Shown piece by piece: positions 26,107 through 34,950 of a stretch of DNA of 64,000 nucleotides (the first letter of the stretch is position 1; every line of letters starts with the position of its first letter). Made by a program: the position numbers and the translations under genes. Location of the stretch: the NCBI RefSeq assembly GCF_900112845.1, contig NZ_FONG01000003.1, positions 310,001-374,000 on the forward strand. The letters run 5' to 3'. Source of the DNA: Actinacidiphila alni (GTDB taxonomy: Bacteria; Actinomycetota; Actinomycetes; Streptomycetales; Streptomycetaceae). The notes under the pieces were generated by a model that was not told the origin of the DNA, did not search any database, and was given only the letters and a program-made list of their open reading frames with translations.

Positions 26107-27467
26107 CGGCCGCGGCCCCCGTCCTCGGCCCCGCTCGGGCCGGGCGCCGGGTCCGGCTCGCGCGGCGGCGAGACCAGCCGGGCCCGGGACGCGCGGTGGC
26201 CGCTCGCGTCGGTGACCTCGATCCGCCAGCCGTCCAGCTCGACCACGTCGCCGCGCTCCGGGATCCGGCCCAGGCGCTGCGCGACCAGACCGGCGAGCGT
26301 CTCGTACGGGCCGTCCGGGGCGTGCAGCCCGATCCGCTCAAGACGGTCCTCGGTCCGTGTCGCGCCGTCCGCGTCGTAGATGCGGCGCCCGTCCGGCGCC
26401 TCCCGCAGGAAGAGCAGGTCGGGCAGCTCCTGGGGGTCGTGCTCGTCGCGCACCTCGCCGACGACCTCCTCGACGATGTCCTCCAGTGTCACGACCCCGG
26501 CGGTGCCCCCGTACTCGTCGATCACCACCGCCATGGAGCGGCGCCCCGACAGCCGGTCGAGCAGCTTGTCCACGGTCAGCGTCTCCGGCACCAGCAGCGG
26601 CTCCCGCAGCAGTTCGGTGACCGGCACCCGGGCCCGCCGGTCCGCGGGCACGGCGAGGACGTCCTTGACGTGGGCCGTGCCGATCACCGAGTCCAGGCTG
26701 CCGCGGTAGACGGGGAAGCGGGACAGGCCGGTCGCGCGGGTCGCGTTCGCCACGTCCTCGGCGGTGGCCTGCGCGTCCAGCGCGGTGACCTGGACGCGGG
26801 GCGTCATCACGTTCTCCGCGGTCAGGTCGGCGAGGCTGAGCGTCCGTACGAACAGCTCCGCCGTGTCCGCCTCCAGCGCCCCCTCCTTCGCGGAGTGCCG
26901 TGCCAGCGCGGCCAGTTCCTGCGGCCCGCGCGCCGACGCCAGCTCCTCCGCGGGTTCCAGGCCCATCGCCCGCAGGATCCGGTTGGCGGTGTTGTTCAGG
27001 TGGTGGATCAGCGGGTGGAAGGCCGTGGTGAAGGCGCGCTGCGGCGCCGCGACCGCCTTGGCGACGGGCAGTGGCCGGGAGATCGCCCAGTTCTTCGGCA
27101 CCAGCTCGCCGATCACCATCAGCGCCACCGTGGAGATCGCCGTGCCCAGTACCAGCGCCACCGAGGACGCCCCCGTGTCGGGCAGTCCGACCGCGCGCAG
27201 CGGGCCGCGCAGCAGCTTCGCGATCGAGCCCTTGGCGAGCATGCCGATGACCAGGCCGGTCACCGTGATGCCCAGCTGGGCGCCGGACAGCTGCACCGTC
27301 AGCGTCCGTACGGCGGCGAGCGCCGCCGCGGCCCCCCGTTCCCCCTCCCGCTCCGCGCGCTCCAGCTCGCCCCGCTCGATCGTCGTCAGCGAGAACTCGG
27401 CCGCGACGAACAGGCCGCAGGCCAGGGTGAGCAGTACGGCCACCACCAGCAGCAGTGCTTCAGTCAT
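26103..27467 (-). CDS. CNNM/HlyC-CorC-family membrane protein (first of a pair)
   Basis: This 454-residue protein has a DUF21/CNNM membrane domain (LLLVVAVLLTLACGLFVAAE; MVIGELVPKNWAI), two CBS domains (GLSRFPVYRGSLDSVIG and MAVVIDEYGGTAGVVTLEDI) and a C-terminal CorC-HlyC cap (about 345-430, ending in DVVELDGWRIEV). The E-Y-G-G-T-A-G motif is typical. It is the upstream gene of a coupled pair with 25090-26106. The likely role is divalent-cation efflux or homeostasis. Confidence 0.9.
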   Translation of the reverse strand: MTEALLLVVAVLLTLACGLFVAAEFSLTTIERGELERAEREGERGAAAALAAVRTLTVQLSGAQLGITVTGLVIGMLAKGSIAKLLRGPLRAVGLPDTGASSVALVLGTAISTVALMVIGELVPKNWAISRPLPVAKAVAAPQRAFTTAFHPLIHHLNNTANRILRAMGLEPAEELASARGPQELAALARHSAKEGALEADTAELFVRTLSLADLTAENVMTPRVQVTALDAQATAEDVANATRATGLSRFPVYRGSLDSVIGTAHVKDVLAVPADRRARVPVTELLREPLLVPETLTVDKLLDRLSGRRSMAVVIDEYGGTAGVVTLEDIVEEVVGEVRDEHDPQELPDLLFLREAPDGRRIYDADGATRTEDRLERIGLHAPDGPYETLAGLVAQRLGRIPERGDVVELDGWRIEVTDASGHRASRARLVSPPREPDPAPGPSGAEDGGRGR

Positions 27468-27585
27468 CCCGTCACCTCGGTCCCATGATCAACCACGACG
27501 GGCGGCGGCGCGCGGCATTCAGGACGAGAGGGTGGACGCCCACCCCCGGGCGCCCGCCCCGCCCGGACTCCACCCCAGGCTCGCT

Positions 27586-28008
27586 TCAGCCGAGGCTCTT
27601 CGTCCACCTGCGCCACCGCGCCTCACGGACATAGCCCGCGGCCGACCACGCGCCATGGGCGGTGACATTGCGTTCCAGGACCATCGCGTCGCCGCGCCGG
27701 CCGCCGAGGGCGGTGAAGCGCCGTTCGGCGGCCGAGAGCAGCGCGGTGGCGACGCCCTGACGACGGGCGGCGGGGTGCACGGCCAGGCGGTAGAGGTGGC
27801 AGCGCCAGCCGTCGAACCCCGCGATGACGGTGCCGACCAGCGTGCCGTCGCGCTCGGCGAGCAGCAGGGCCCCGGGGTCGCGGGCGACCAGCCCGGCCAC
27901 GCCCGCCTCGTCGTCGCTGATGCTGGTGCCCTCGGCCGCGACCCGCCAGAAACCGAGGACGGCCGGGACGTCCGACGGATCGGCGGACCGTATACGAAGA
28001 TCGCTCAT
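27586..28008 (-). CDS. GNAT-family N-acetyltransferase
   Basis: This 140-residue single GNAT domain has the acetyl-CoA loop AARRQGVATALLSAAE and preceding strand LYRLAVHP, both diagnostic. The C-terminus has the typical N-x-x-A-H-G-A-W-S-A-A-G-Y segment. The substrate is unknown. It is transcribed away from the toxin-antitoxin pair, whose operator lies 115 bases upstream of its start. Confidence 0.87.
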   Translation of the reverse strand: MSDLRIRSADPSDVPAVLGFWRVAAEGTSISDDEAGVAGLVARDPGALLLAERDGTLVGTVIAGFDGWRCHLYRLAVHPAARRQGVATALLSAAERRFTALGGRRGDAMVLERNVTAHGAWSAAGYVREARWRRWTKSLG

Positions 28009-28122
28009 GTCCTCATCCCATCACCGTGCCGCGGGGCGTACGCGGCATTCCGGCATGCGAGACGCCGTATGCGGCTGCCCCCTCCTGGCCGTCGGCGCGG
28101 CGCCGTCCCGGCAAAAGCGCTC

Positions 28123-28152
28123 TTGCCGCTACTAGCGCCACGGCGCTAGCGT
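28123..28152 (+). promoter_or_regulatory. Leaderless promoter with 18-bp palindromic operator
   Basis: TTGCCG (28123-28128), 18 bases, then TAGCGT (28147-28152) places +1 at or next to the ATG at 28159 with no Shine-Dalgarno site. Within the spacer lies the perfect palindrome CTAGCGCC-AC-GGCGCTAG (28132-28149), overlapping the -10. This is the expected place for the RHH antitoxin to bind and repress its own operon. Confidence 0.65.
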
Positions 28153-28158
28153 GGACAC

Positions 28159-28422
28159 ATGCCGAAGACCCAGTTGAACGTTCGGGTGGACGAAGCCACG
28201 GCCGAGACGGCCAGGCAGCGCGCCTCGCAGCGCGGCATCAGTGTCAACCGCTACATCGAGGAACTCGTCCGGCAGGACGAGGGGGAGAACGGCAAGGCGT
28301 TCGTCGAGGCCGCCGCCGACTTCATGAAGCGCTACGAAGAAGTGTTCGCGGAAGAGTTCGGTACCCGGGACGGCAAGGACATCCGGGACGGCAGGGACAT
28401 CCGCGGCGAAGGCGCGCGTTGA
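28159..28422 (+). CDS. Ribbon-helix-helix (HicB/Arc-like) antitoxin
   Basis: This 87-residue protein has an N-terminal RHH DNA-binding fold (QLNVRVDEATAETARQRASQ then GISVNRYIEELVRQ, about residues 4-42) followed by a charged helix that probably neutralises the partner. The C-terminal tail repeats DGKDIRDGRDIRGEG, encoded by a 15-base duplication at about 28371-28400. It is leaderless behind a palindromic operator and overlaps the next gene by 4 bases (TTGA), a typical toxin-antitoxin arrangement. The antitoxin call rests on fold and context. Confidence 0.8.
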   Translation: MPKTQLNVRVDEATAETARQRASQRGISVNRYIEELVRQDEGENGKAFVEAAADFMKRYEEVFAEEFGTRDGKDIRDGRDIRGEGAR

Positions 28423-28805
28423 CCCTTCGGATCAGTCTCTCCTGGCTGCTGATGGTCGCGGAGCGCTACACGCCGGGCGATCCGCAGGTGACCGACTGGG
28501 GCGCGCTCGTCGCCGCGGTCGGCAGGCACGACGCGGAGATCTTCGGCACGCCCGTGTACACGGACACGCACACCAGGGCCGCCGCCCTGCTCCAGCTGCT
28601 GGTGCACGTACCGGCCCTGGAGGAGAGCAACGCGCTGTACGCCTCGGCCGTCGCCTACGCGTATCTGGTCGCCAGCGGCCTCAAGCCCGCCATGACCCCG
28701 GAGCAGGTCCGCGATCTGGCGCGGCTGGTCAAGGACGGCACCGCGCCGCTGGAGAGCATCGCCGACGAGCTGCGGAGCTGGACGACCGAGCCGCGGCAGG
28801 GCTGA
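28419..28805 (+). CDS. Doc/Fic-fold toxin-like protein with degenerate Fic motif
   Basis: This 128-residue protein starts on a TTG that overlaps the antitoxin stop. Its helical pattern and spacing fit the small Doc-type Fic toxins (about 125 residues) that phosphorylate EF-Tu. However, the expected catalytic HxFxDGN(K/R) motif appears only as HVPALEESNALYA: His and Asn are kept, Asp is Glu, Gly is Ser, and the basic residues are lost. The enzyme may therefore be inactive, or the family has drifted. Context (coupled to an RHH antitoxin) supports the toxin assignment. A different helical toxin family cannot be excluded by eye. Confidence 0.65.
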   Translation: MTLRISLSWLLMVAERYTPGDPQVTDWGALVAAVGRHDAEIFGTPVYTDTHTRAAALLQLLVHVPALEESNALYASAVAYAYLVASGLKPAMTPEQVRDLARLVKDGTAPLESIADELRSWTTEPRQG

Positions 28806-28827
28806 GGCCCGCGCCGCGCCGCGGACG

Positions 28828-29559
28828 TCAGGCGCCGTACGGCTCCGGCGCGTACACCTCGGCGAAGGCCGCCGCGTCCCAGGTCCCGCCGAGCTGGGGG
28901 GCCAGCCAGTCCGGGGCGGCGGCGCGGAAGGCCGCGGGGGACAGCGCGCCGGCGGCCTCGGGGAGCGCGCCGAGCAGCGGCGCCTTGGCGGCCTCCTGGA
29001 GATCGGCGATGTTGCAGCGCTCGGCCAGCTCGGGTTCCGACCGCCAGCTGCCGATGATGACGCCGATGCAGTCGACCTTGCGGGCCTCCAGCGCCTCCAC
29101 CGTCAGAGCGGTCGAGTTGAGGGTGCCGAGCCCGGCGGGGGCGACCAGCAGCACACGGGCGCGCAGCAGCGCGGCGGCGTCGGCGAGCGTCGAGCCCTGT
29201 TCGTCGTAGCGCACCAGCAGGCCGCCCGCGCCCTCGACCAGGACGACATCGTGCACGGCGGCCAGCTTGGCCGCGGCCTCCGCGATGTCCTCCGGGCCGA
29301 CCGGCCGGATACCGGCCCTGCGGGCCGCGGTGGCCGGCGCCAACGGCTCGGGATAGCGGGCGAGTTCGGCGGCCGTGACGGCGCCCGCCAGCCGGGCCAC
29401 CTCGGCGGCGTCGCCCGGCTCCCCGTCGGCCACGCCCGTCTGCGCGGGCTTGAGCACGGCCACGCTCAGCCCCTGGGCGAGCGACGCGGCGGCCACGGCG
29501 GCGGTCGCCACCGTCTTGCCGACCTCGGTACCCGTTCCGGTGATGACCACGATGGCCAT
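28828..29559 (-). CDS. bioD: Dethiobiotin synthetase
   Basis: This 243-residue enzyme forms the ureido ring of dethiobiotin from DAPA, CO2 and ATP. The P-loop GTGTEVGKT (about residues 8-16) opens the protein, and KPAQTG and VEGAGGLLV are the family motifs for substrate binding and Mg2+. The ATG at 29559 begins MAIVVITGTG, the usual N-terminus; an ATG at 29625 adds 22 unrelated residues. It is the third gene of a bioB-bioA-bioD run, separated from bioA by 120 bases that hold several CGTACG palindromes. Confidence 0.94.
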   Translation of the reverse strand: MAIVVITGTGTEVGKTVATAAVAAASLAQGLSVAVLKPAQTGVADGEPGDAAEVARLAGAVTAAELARYPEPLAPATAARRAGIRPVGPEDIAEAAAKLAAVHDVVLVEGAGGLLVRYDEQGSTLADAAALLRARVLLVAPAGLGTLNSTALTVEALEARKVDCIGVIIGSWRSEPELAERCNIADLQEAAKAPLLGALPEAAGALSPAAFRAAAPDWLAPQLGGTWDAAAFAEVYAPEPYGA

Positions 29560-29613
29560 GGTGTCGCTCCGATCCTCGTTGCTGTCCCTGGTGCGTGCTG
29601 CCCGTGCGTTGTC

Positions 29614-29677
29614 CGTACGCACCACCGTACGGAAAACCGCGGGAGCGCTGTGCGTACGGTCGTACGGCGGCCGTACG
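29614..29677. repeat. Cluster of five CGTACG palindromes between bioA and bioD
   Basis: CGTACG occurs at 29614, 29626, 29653, 29661 and 29672. GCGTACGG (29652-29659) and CCGTACGC (29671-29678) can form an 8-bp stem right after the bioA stop, so this may be an attenuator or mRNA-processing hairpin within the operon, or just a chance GC-rich cluster. Confidence 0.5.
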
Positions 29678-29679
29678 CC

Positions 29680-31026
29680 TCAGCCCGCGACGGCCGCGTC
29701 CCGTACCGCCGCGCAGATCCTGGCCACGTCGTCGTCGCCCGTCACATAGGGCGGCATCGTGTAGACGAGGTCGCGGAAGGGCCGCAGCCAGACGCCGGCG
29801 CGCACCGCCGCGGCCGTGGCCGCCGCCATGTCGACCGGGTGGTCGAGCTGCACGACGCCGATCGCGCCGAGCACCCGTACGTCACGGACGCCGGGCAGCG
29901 CGGCGACGCCGTCGAGACCCTCGCGCAGGCCCGACTCGATCCGCTTGACCTCCAGCGCCCAGTCCTGGTCGAGCAGCAGGTCGAGACTGGCGCAGGCGAC
30001 GGCCGCGGCCAGCGGATTGCCCATGAAGGTCGGGCCGTGCGCGAGCACCGGGACCTCGCCGCGCGAGATGCCGTCGGCGACCTTTCCCGTGCACAGCGCG
30101 GCCGCCATCGTCATATAGCCGCCGGTCAGCGCCTTGCCGACGCACATCACATCCGGCGCGACACCGGCGTGGTCGGCGGCGAAGAGGGTGCCGGTGCGGC
30201 CGAAGCCGGTGGCGATCTCGTCGAACACGAGCAGCACGTCGTGCTCGTCGCACGCCTCGCGCAGCACCCGCAGATAACCGGGGGAGTGGAAGGACATGCC
30301 GCCCGCGCCCTGCACCACCGGCTCCACGATCACCGCGGCCAGTTCGTCGGCGTGCCGGGCGATCGTCTCCCGCAGGTGCGCGACGTAGCGGGGGTCGGGC
30401 GGCGCGTCGAAGCCGGGCGGCGGCGCGCCGGCGAAGACCTGCCGGGGCAGGACGCCCGACCACAGGTCGTGCATGCCGCCGTCGGGGTCGCACACCGACA
30501 TCGGCTGCCAGGTGTCGCCGTGGTAGCCGCCGCGCCAGGTGAGCAACCGCTGCTTTCCCGGCCTGCCCAGCGAACGCCAGTACTGCAGGCACATTTTGAT
30601 CGCGACCTCGACCGACACCGAGCCGGAGTCGGCGAGGAAGACGTGCCGCAAAGGCTCCGGGGTGATCTCCACCAGCCGCGCGGCAAGGCGCACGGCGGGC
30701 TCGTGGGTGAGCCCGCCGAACATCACGTGGCTCATCCGGCCGAGCTGGGTGTGCGCCGCCTCGTCGAGCACCGGGTGCCGGTAGCCGTGGATCGCCGACC
30801 ACCACGACGACATGCCGTCGACCAGTTCGGTGCGGCCCTCGGCCGGTTCCGCCAGCCGCAGCCGGACACCGGACGCGGAGGCGACGACCAGCGGCTGCTG
30901 CCGGCCGGGCATCGGACCGTACGGGTGCCAGACGTGCTGCCGGTCGAGCGCCAGCAGCACGTCCGGGTCGAGCGGTACGTCCGCCGACGGGAGGCCGCCG
31001 GGGGACAACGGGCGGGGTTCAGGCAT
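29680..31026 (-). CDS. bioA: Adenosylmethionine-8-amino-7-oxononanoate aminotransferase
   Basis: This 448-residue class III aminotransferase makes DAPA from KAPA with S-adenosylmethionine as amino donor. The PLP lysine is in [14 protein letters not shown], the cofactor Asp is in [15 protein letters not shown], and WHPYGPM near residue 35 and the WWSAIHGY substrate loop are specific to BioA. It overlaps bioB by 8 bases, so the two genes are coupled. Length and motifs are normal. Confidence 0.95.
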   Translation of the reverse strand: MPEPRPLSPGGLPSADVPLDPDVLLALDRQHVWHPYGPMPGRQQPLVVASASGVRLRLAEPAEGRTELVDGMSSWWSAIHGYRHPVLDEAAHTQLGRMSHVMFGGLTHEPAVRLAARLVEITPEPLRHVFLADSGSVSVEVAIKMCLQYWRSLGRPGKQRLLTWRGGYHGDTWQPMSVCDPDGGMHDLWSGVLPRQVFAGAPPPGFDAPPDPRYVAHLRETIARHADELAAVIVEPVVQGAGGMSFHSPGYLRVLREACDEHDVLLVFDEIATGFGRTGTLFAADHAGVAPDVMCVGKALTGGYMTMAAALCTGKVADGISRGEVPVLAHGPTFMGNPLAAAVACASLDLLLDQDWALEVKRIESGLREGLDGVAALPGVRDVRVLGAIGVVQLDHPVDMAAATAAAVRAGVWLRPFRDLVYTMPPYVTGDDDVARICAAVRDAAVAG

Positions 31027-32245
31027 TGGGCGGCAGATCCGTTCCCGCGCCGCGCCGCCGTACCGCCACCAGATCCGTACGCGCGCCCTCCGCCGTCTCC
31101 TTGCGCGCCGCCGTCTCCGTACGGGCGGCCGGGACCGCGTCCTCGCCGTGGCCGCCGCAGGGTCCGCAGCCGCCGTCGTGCGAGCCGCACCCGGAGCCGG
31201 CGTCGGCGGCGTGCGAGCCGCAGCCGGCCGCGGCCACGTCGGCGCGGTGTGCGGGCAGCGTCGTGGTGCCCGCGCCCTCCACCTCGAAGCCCGCGTCGGC
31301 GATCATGTCGAGGTCGGCCTGACCGGCCTGGCCCTCACTGGTCAGATAGTCGCCGAGGAAGATCGAGTTGACCAGGTGCAGGGCCAGCGGCTGCATCGTG
31401 CGCAGGTGCACCTCACGGCCACCGGCCAGCCGCACCTCGACGTCCGGGCAGACGAACCGCACCATCGCCAGGATGCGCAGGCAGCGCTGCGGGGTGAGGT
31501 TCCACTCCTTGGCCAGCGGTGTGCCCTCGAACGGGATCAGGAAGTTGACCGGCACCGAGTCCGGGTCCAGCGCGCGCAGCGAGAACACCACGTCCACCAG
31601 GTCCGCGTCGCTCTCGCCCATGCCCGCGATCAGCCCGGAACAGGCGGAGAGCCCGGCGGCCTGGGCCTGCTGCACGGTGTCCACGCGGTCGGCGTAGGTG
31701 TGCGTGGTGGTGATGTCCCCGTACGTGCTCTCGGAGGTGTTGAGATTGTGGTTGTACGCGTCGGCGCCGGCCGACCGCAGCCGCTCCGCCTGGCCGCCGG
31801 AGAGCAGACCGAGGCAGGCGCAGACCTCCACGTCCTCGTTCTGGTCCTTGATGGCGGCGATGGTCGCCGAGACCCGGTCCACGTCACGGTCGGTCGGGCC
31901 GCGTCCGCTCGCCACCAGGCAGACCCGCTTGGCGCCGCCCGCCACCCCGGCGCGCGCGGCGGCGGCGGCCTCGTCCGGCTTCAGCCAGGTGTACTTGAGG
32001 ATCTCGGCCTTCGAGCCGAGCCGCTGCGAACAGTACGAGCAGTCCTCGGGGCACAGCCCGGACTTGAGGTTGACCAGGTAGTTCAGCTTGACCCGGCGCC
32101 CGAACCACTGGCGGCGCACCCTGCCCGCCGCGGCCACCACGTCGAGCAGGTCATCGTCGGAGGTCGCCAGGACGGCAAGCGCCTCGTCCCGGGTGGGCAG
32201 CTCGCGCCGCAGCCCCTTGTCCACGAGAGTGGTCAGCAGATCCAT
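31019..32245 (-). CDS. bioB: Biotin synthase with Cys/His-rich C-terminal tail
   Basis: This 408-residue radical-SAM enzyme inserts sulfur into dethiobiotin. Cys65, Cys69 and Cys72 of [12 protein letters not shown] hold the radical-SAM Fe4S4 cluster, and YNHNLNTS is the typical SAM/substrate region. Compared with the usual 320-345 residues it carries about 70 extra C-terminal residues: a run rich in Cys, His and Gly ([15 protein letters not shown]) and then a basic Ala/Arg/Glu tail. The Cys/His run could bind metal or help in cluster assembly. The ATG at 32245 opens the conserved domain; the longer frame reads through the divergent bioF promoter. It is the first gene of bioBAD. Confidence 0.95.
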   Translation of the reverse strand: MDLLTTLVDKGLRRELPTRDEALAVLATSDDDLLDVVAAAGRVRRQWFGRRVKLNYLVNLKSGLCPEDCSYCSQRLGSKAEILKYTWLKPDEAAAAARAGVAGGAKRVCLVASGRGPTDRDVDRVSATIAAIKDQNEDVEVCACLGLLSGGQAERLRSAGADAYNHNLNTSESTYGDITTTHTYADRVDTVQQAQAAGLSACSGLIAGMGESDADLVDVVFSLRALDPDSVPVNFLIPFEGTPLAKEWNLTPQRCLRILAMVRFVCPDVEVRLAGGREVHLRTMQPLALHLVNSIFLGDYLTSEGQAGQADLDMIADAGFEVEGAGTTTLPAHRADVAAAGCGSHAADAGSGCGSHDGGCGPCGGHGEDAVPAARTETAARKETAEGARTDLVAVRRRGAGTDLPPNA

Positions 32246-32311
32246 AGGGGCGATCCTCGCGCACCGGGGCACCCGGGGCCAATGGCGGACCGCACAACTG
32301 CGGTGGCTACA

Positions 32312-32348
32312 GGTGTGTGCATCACCACACCCTGTGCAGGTGTGATGC
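32312..32348. promoter_or_regulatory. Repeated GGTGTG/CACACC half-sites between bioB and bioF
   Basis: Three alternating half-sites lie in the 181-base divergent gap: GGTGTG (32312-32317), CACACC (32326-32331) and GGTGTG (32339-32344), forming two overlapping dyads with 8- and 7-base spacers. GCATCAC (32319-32325) and GTGATGC (32342-32348) extend the second dyad. A regulator binding here could control both arms of the biotin locus; which one is unknown. Confidence 0.5.
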
Positions 32349-32426
32349 GCGGGTACGTTGCTGACGACGACCGACCGCTGTTTCGGGCCGTCCCCGTGAT
32401 CCGCCCGCCGACTCCCAGGGAGCCCC

Positions 32427-33746
32427 GTGAAGAGCACCCGTGCCGCCGACCCCGCCGCGGGGACGGACCAACCCGACGTGGAGACGGACGGCCTCGCCGC
32501 GTTGACGGATGACCTCGCGGCGGGGACGGACGCGTCCGGCGCCGGGGCGGATCGTACGGCCGACGGCCGGCCGGGACCCTTCGGCTGGCTCGCCGAGCAG
32601 TCGCGACTGCGGCGCGCGGCCGGGCTGCGCCGGGAACTCCGGCCGCGCCCCGCGGACTGGGAGTTGCTGGATCTGGCGGGCAACGACTACCTCGGCCTGA
32701 CCCGGCACCCCGAGGTCACCCGGGCGGGCGCCGACGCCTGCCTGCGCTGGGGCGCGGGAGCCACCGGCTCCCGGCTCGTCACCGGCAGCACCGCGCTGCA
32801 CGCCGAACTGGAGGCGGAACTGGCCGACTTCACCGGCTTCGAGGCGGCGCTCGTACTGGCCTCCGGCTACGCCGCCAACCTCGCGGCGGTCACCGCGCTG
32901 ACCGGACCCGGCACCCTGCTGGTCTCCGACGCCGCCAACCACGCCTCGCTGATCGACGGCTGCCGGCTGTCGCGCGCCACCACCGAGGTCGTTCCGCACG
33001 CCGACCCCGACGCCGTCCGCAAGGCGCTCGGCGCGCGGGCGCGGCGCGACGGCGGCGCCGTACGGGAGGACGGCGGGGGAGTGGGCGCGGTCGTGGTCAG
33101 CGACTCGGTGTTCTCGGTGGACGGGGACGCGGCGCCGCTGCCCGCGCTCGCCGCCGCCTGCCGCGACTTCGGCGCCGCGCTGCTGGTCGACGACGCGCAC
33201 GGCCTCGGTGTGCTGGGCGAGGGCGGGCGCGGCGCGCTCGCGGCGGCCGGACTGGCCGGCGCACCCGATGTGGTGGCCACCGCGACCCTGTCGAAGTCCT
33301 TCGGCGCGCAGGGCGGCGTGGTGCTCGGGCCCGCGGAGGTCATCGAGCACCTGATCAACGCGGCCCGCACCTTCATCTTCGACACCGGACTCGCCCCGGC
33401 CGCCGCGGGAGCCGCGCTCGGCGCGCTGCGGCTGCTGCGCCGCGAACCCGAACGCGCGGGCCGCGCCCTGGACGCGGCCCGCACCTTCCACCGGCTGCTG
33501 ACCGCGGCGGGGCTGGACGCGACCGCGCCCGACGCCTGCGTGGTGTCGGTCCGCGCGCCCTCGCCGGACGCGGCCGTCGCCTGGGCGGCGCGCTGCCGCA
33601 CCGAAGGTCTGGCCGTCGGCTGCTTCCGCCCGCCGTCCGTGCCCGACGGCGTGTCCCGGATGCGGCTGACCGCCCGCTGCGACCTGACTGACACCCAGAT
33701 CGCGGGCGCGGTCGACACCATCGTCCGTACGGCGCCGCGCGGCTGA
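32427..33746 (+). CDS. bioF: 8-amino-7-oxononanoate synthase
   Basis: This 439-residue PLP enzyme condenses pimeloyl thioester and L-alanine to KAPA, the first ring-precursor step. The PLP lysine is in [11 protein letters not shown], the cofactor Asp/His region is [12 protein letters not shown], and LAGNDYLGL near residue 83 is the family N-terminal motif. The start is a GTG at 32427 with AGGGAG 4-5 bases upstream. The first 50 residues are an Asp/Thr/Ala-rich extension that other BioF proteins lack. It is transcribed divergently from bioBAD. No bioC, bioH or bioW is visible nearby, so the pimeloyl supply must be encoded elsewhere. Confidence 0.94.
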   Translation: MKSTRAADPAAGTDQPDVETDGLAALTDDLAAGTDASGAGADRTADGRPGPFGWLAEQSRLRRAAGLRRELRPRPADWELLDLAGNDYLGLTRHPEVTRAGADACLRWGAGATGSRLVTGSTALHAELEAELADFTGFEAALVLASGYAANLAAVTALTGPGTLLVSDAANHASLIDGCRLSRATTEVVPHADPDAVRKALGARARRDGGAVREDGGGVGAVVVSDSVFSVDGDAAPLPALAAACRDFGAALLVDDAHGLGVLGEGGRGALAAAGLAGAPDVVATATLSKSFGAQGGVVLGPAEVIEHLINAARTFIFDTGLAPAAAGAALGALRLLRREPERAGRALDAARTFHRLLTAAGLDATAPDACVVSVRAPSPDAAVAWAARCRTEGLAVGCFRPPSVPDGVSRMRLTARCDLTDTQIAGAVDTIVRTAPRG

Positions 33747-33793
33747 GACGGTGGCGTGCGGTTGAGACGGTGACCTGCGGCCGGTACGGCGAC

Positions 33794-33817
33794 GCGGCGC
33801 CGTCGTGACGGCGCCGC
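33794..33817. terminator. 11-bp stem hairpin after bioF
   Basis: GCGGCGCCGTC (33794-33804) pairs with GACGGCGCCGC (33807-33817) across a 2-base centre. It lies between the convergent stops of bioF and the DUF397 gene and probably serves both. Confidence 0.65.
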
Positions 33818-33835
33818 GCGGCTGAAAACGATCCC

Positions 33836-34069
33836 TTACGCCGGGCCGAGGTCGTCCCTGCGGACCGCATGGACGAAGTGGGCCCAGGACGCGGCCGGGA
33901 AGAGCAGCGCAGGACCCGTGACATCCTTGGAGTCGCGTACCGCGAGCAGACCCGCGGTGAGCGCGGCGGTCTCCACGCAGTTGTTGGCGGCGGTGCTGTG
34001 ACTGCTCCGCCGCCATGTCACGCCGTGAATCGACGCACTCGAGGAAACAAACCCGGACTGTGCCGCCAT
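33836..34069 (-). CDS. DUF397-family small protein
   Basis: This 77-residue protein has the DUF397 pattern: TWRRSSHSTAANNCVETA near the N-terminus, then VRDSKD and a C-terminal WAHFVHAVR. Such proteins are restricted to actinomycetes and are usually found next to an XRE/DUF5753 regulator, as here, 11 bases downstream of it. They are thought to act with the regulator in development or antibiotic control; the mechanism is not settled. Confidence 0.87.
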   Translation of the reverse strand: MAAQSGFVSSSASIHGVTWRRSSHSTAANNCVETAALTAGLLAVRDSKDVTGPALLFPAASWAHFVHAVRRDDLGPA

Positions 34070-34080
34070 GGTGGCCTCCT

Positions 34081-34950
34081 TTACGCGCCTGCGAATCGCG
34101 ACATCTCCTCGGCGATCCTACGGATCAACGCGACGGACTCGTCGCGAGGAAGGGCGATGTTGCTCAATCGAGTGAACGCGGCGCCGTATGCCGTGATGTC
34201 TTCTTTTCGATCGACGTAGAGACTACTCGTCAAATGATCGATAACAACCACATCGAGATCGGCGATGCGCGGAAAGGAGAAGATAACGAACGAACCCGTA
34301 ACTCCTATGTGCCCGCCGGCGCCGAACGGCAGCACCTGGAGCCGGATCCCGGGTTCGGTCGCGGCCCGCTCCAGTGACCGGAGCTGTTCGGACATGACCG
34401 CGGGGCCGCCGACCGCCCGGCGCAGCACCGCCTCGTCCAGCACTGCCCACAGTTCGAGCGGCGCCTTCTGCCGGAGCACCGCCTGGCGCGCGATCCGCAC
34501 GTCCACGAGCGCTTCGACCTCGCGCGCCGAGAGCTGCGGCATGACGTCACGGGTGAGCGCCAGCGCGTAGGCAGGGGTCTGCAACAGCCCCGGGACCACG
34601 CTGTTCTCCATCGAACGGGCCCGGCTGGCGCCCGCCTCCAGGCTGATGAAGTCCCGGTACTCGACCGGCAGTACGTCACGGAAGTCCTGCCACCAGCCGC
34701 GCTGCCTGCCCTGTCCCGCGAGCGTGGCGAGCAGATCCCGCAGATCGCGGTCGCGCACCCCGTAGACGTCGAGCAGCACCTCGACGTCCTCGGCGCTGAC
34801 ACTGCTGGTGCCGGTCTCGATCCGGCTGACCTTCGACTGGTGCCAGCCGGCCGCCTCGGCCGCCTGTCCGCTGGTCATTCCCGACAGGTCGCGAAGTCGG
34901 CGCAGTTCTCCACCGAGCTTGCGACGGCGTACGGCGGGGACCCGTTCCAT
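34081..34950 (-). CDS. XRE-family regulator with DUF5753 (WhiJ-like)
   Basis: This 289-residue protein has an N-terminal HTH (LRRLRDLSGMTSGQAAEAAG, then WHQSKVSRIETG for the recognition helix, about residues 15-50) and a long C-terminal DUF5753 domain (VVPGLLQTPAYALAL, FVIFSFPRIADLDVVVID) that presumably senses a partner or ligand. It is WhiJ-like, sits directly upstream of a DUF397 gene and is divergent from an ATP-binding protein gene. Streptomyces genomes carry dozens of such loci with roles in morphogenesis. Which one this is cannot be told. Confidence 0.88.
   Translation of the reverse strand: MERVPAVRRRKLGGELRRLRDLSGMTSGQAAEAAGWHQSKVSRIETGTSSVSAEDVEVLLDVYGVRDRDLRDLLATLAGQGRQRGWWQDFRDVLPVEYRDFISLEAGASRARSMENSVVPGLLQTPAYALALTRDVMPQLSAREVEALVDVRIARQAVLRQKAPLELWAVLDEAVLRRAVGGPAVMSEQLRSLERAATEPGIRLQVLPFGAGGHIGVTGSFVIFSFPRIADLDVVVIDHLTSSLYVDRKEDITAYGAAFTRLSNIALPRDESVALIRRIAEEMSRFAGA

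Noticed and set aside
22186..26379. A 1397-codon open frame on the + strand
   Set aside because: It lies antisense to purB, the GDSL gene and both CNNM genes, all of which carry clear family motifs. Its translation is low complexity and matches nothing; very high GC suppresses stops on the opposite strand.
28009..34069. A secondary-metabolite cluster around the biotin genes
   Set aside because: The bio genes are the ordinary vitamin pathway. No PKS, NRPS, terpene or RiPP genes are present.
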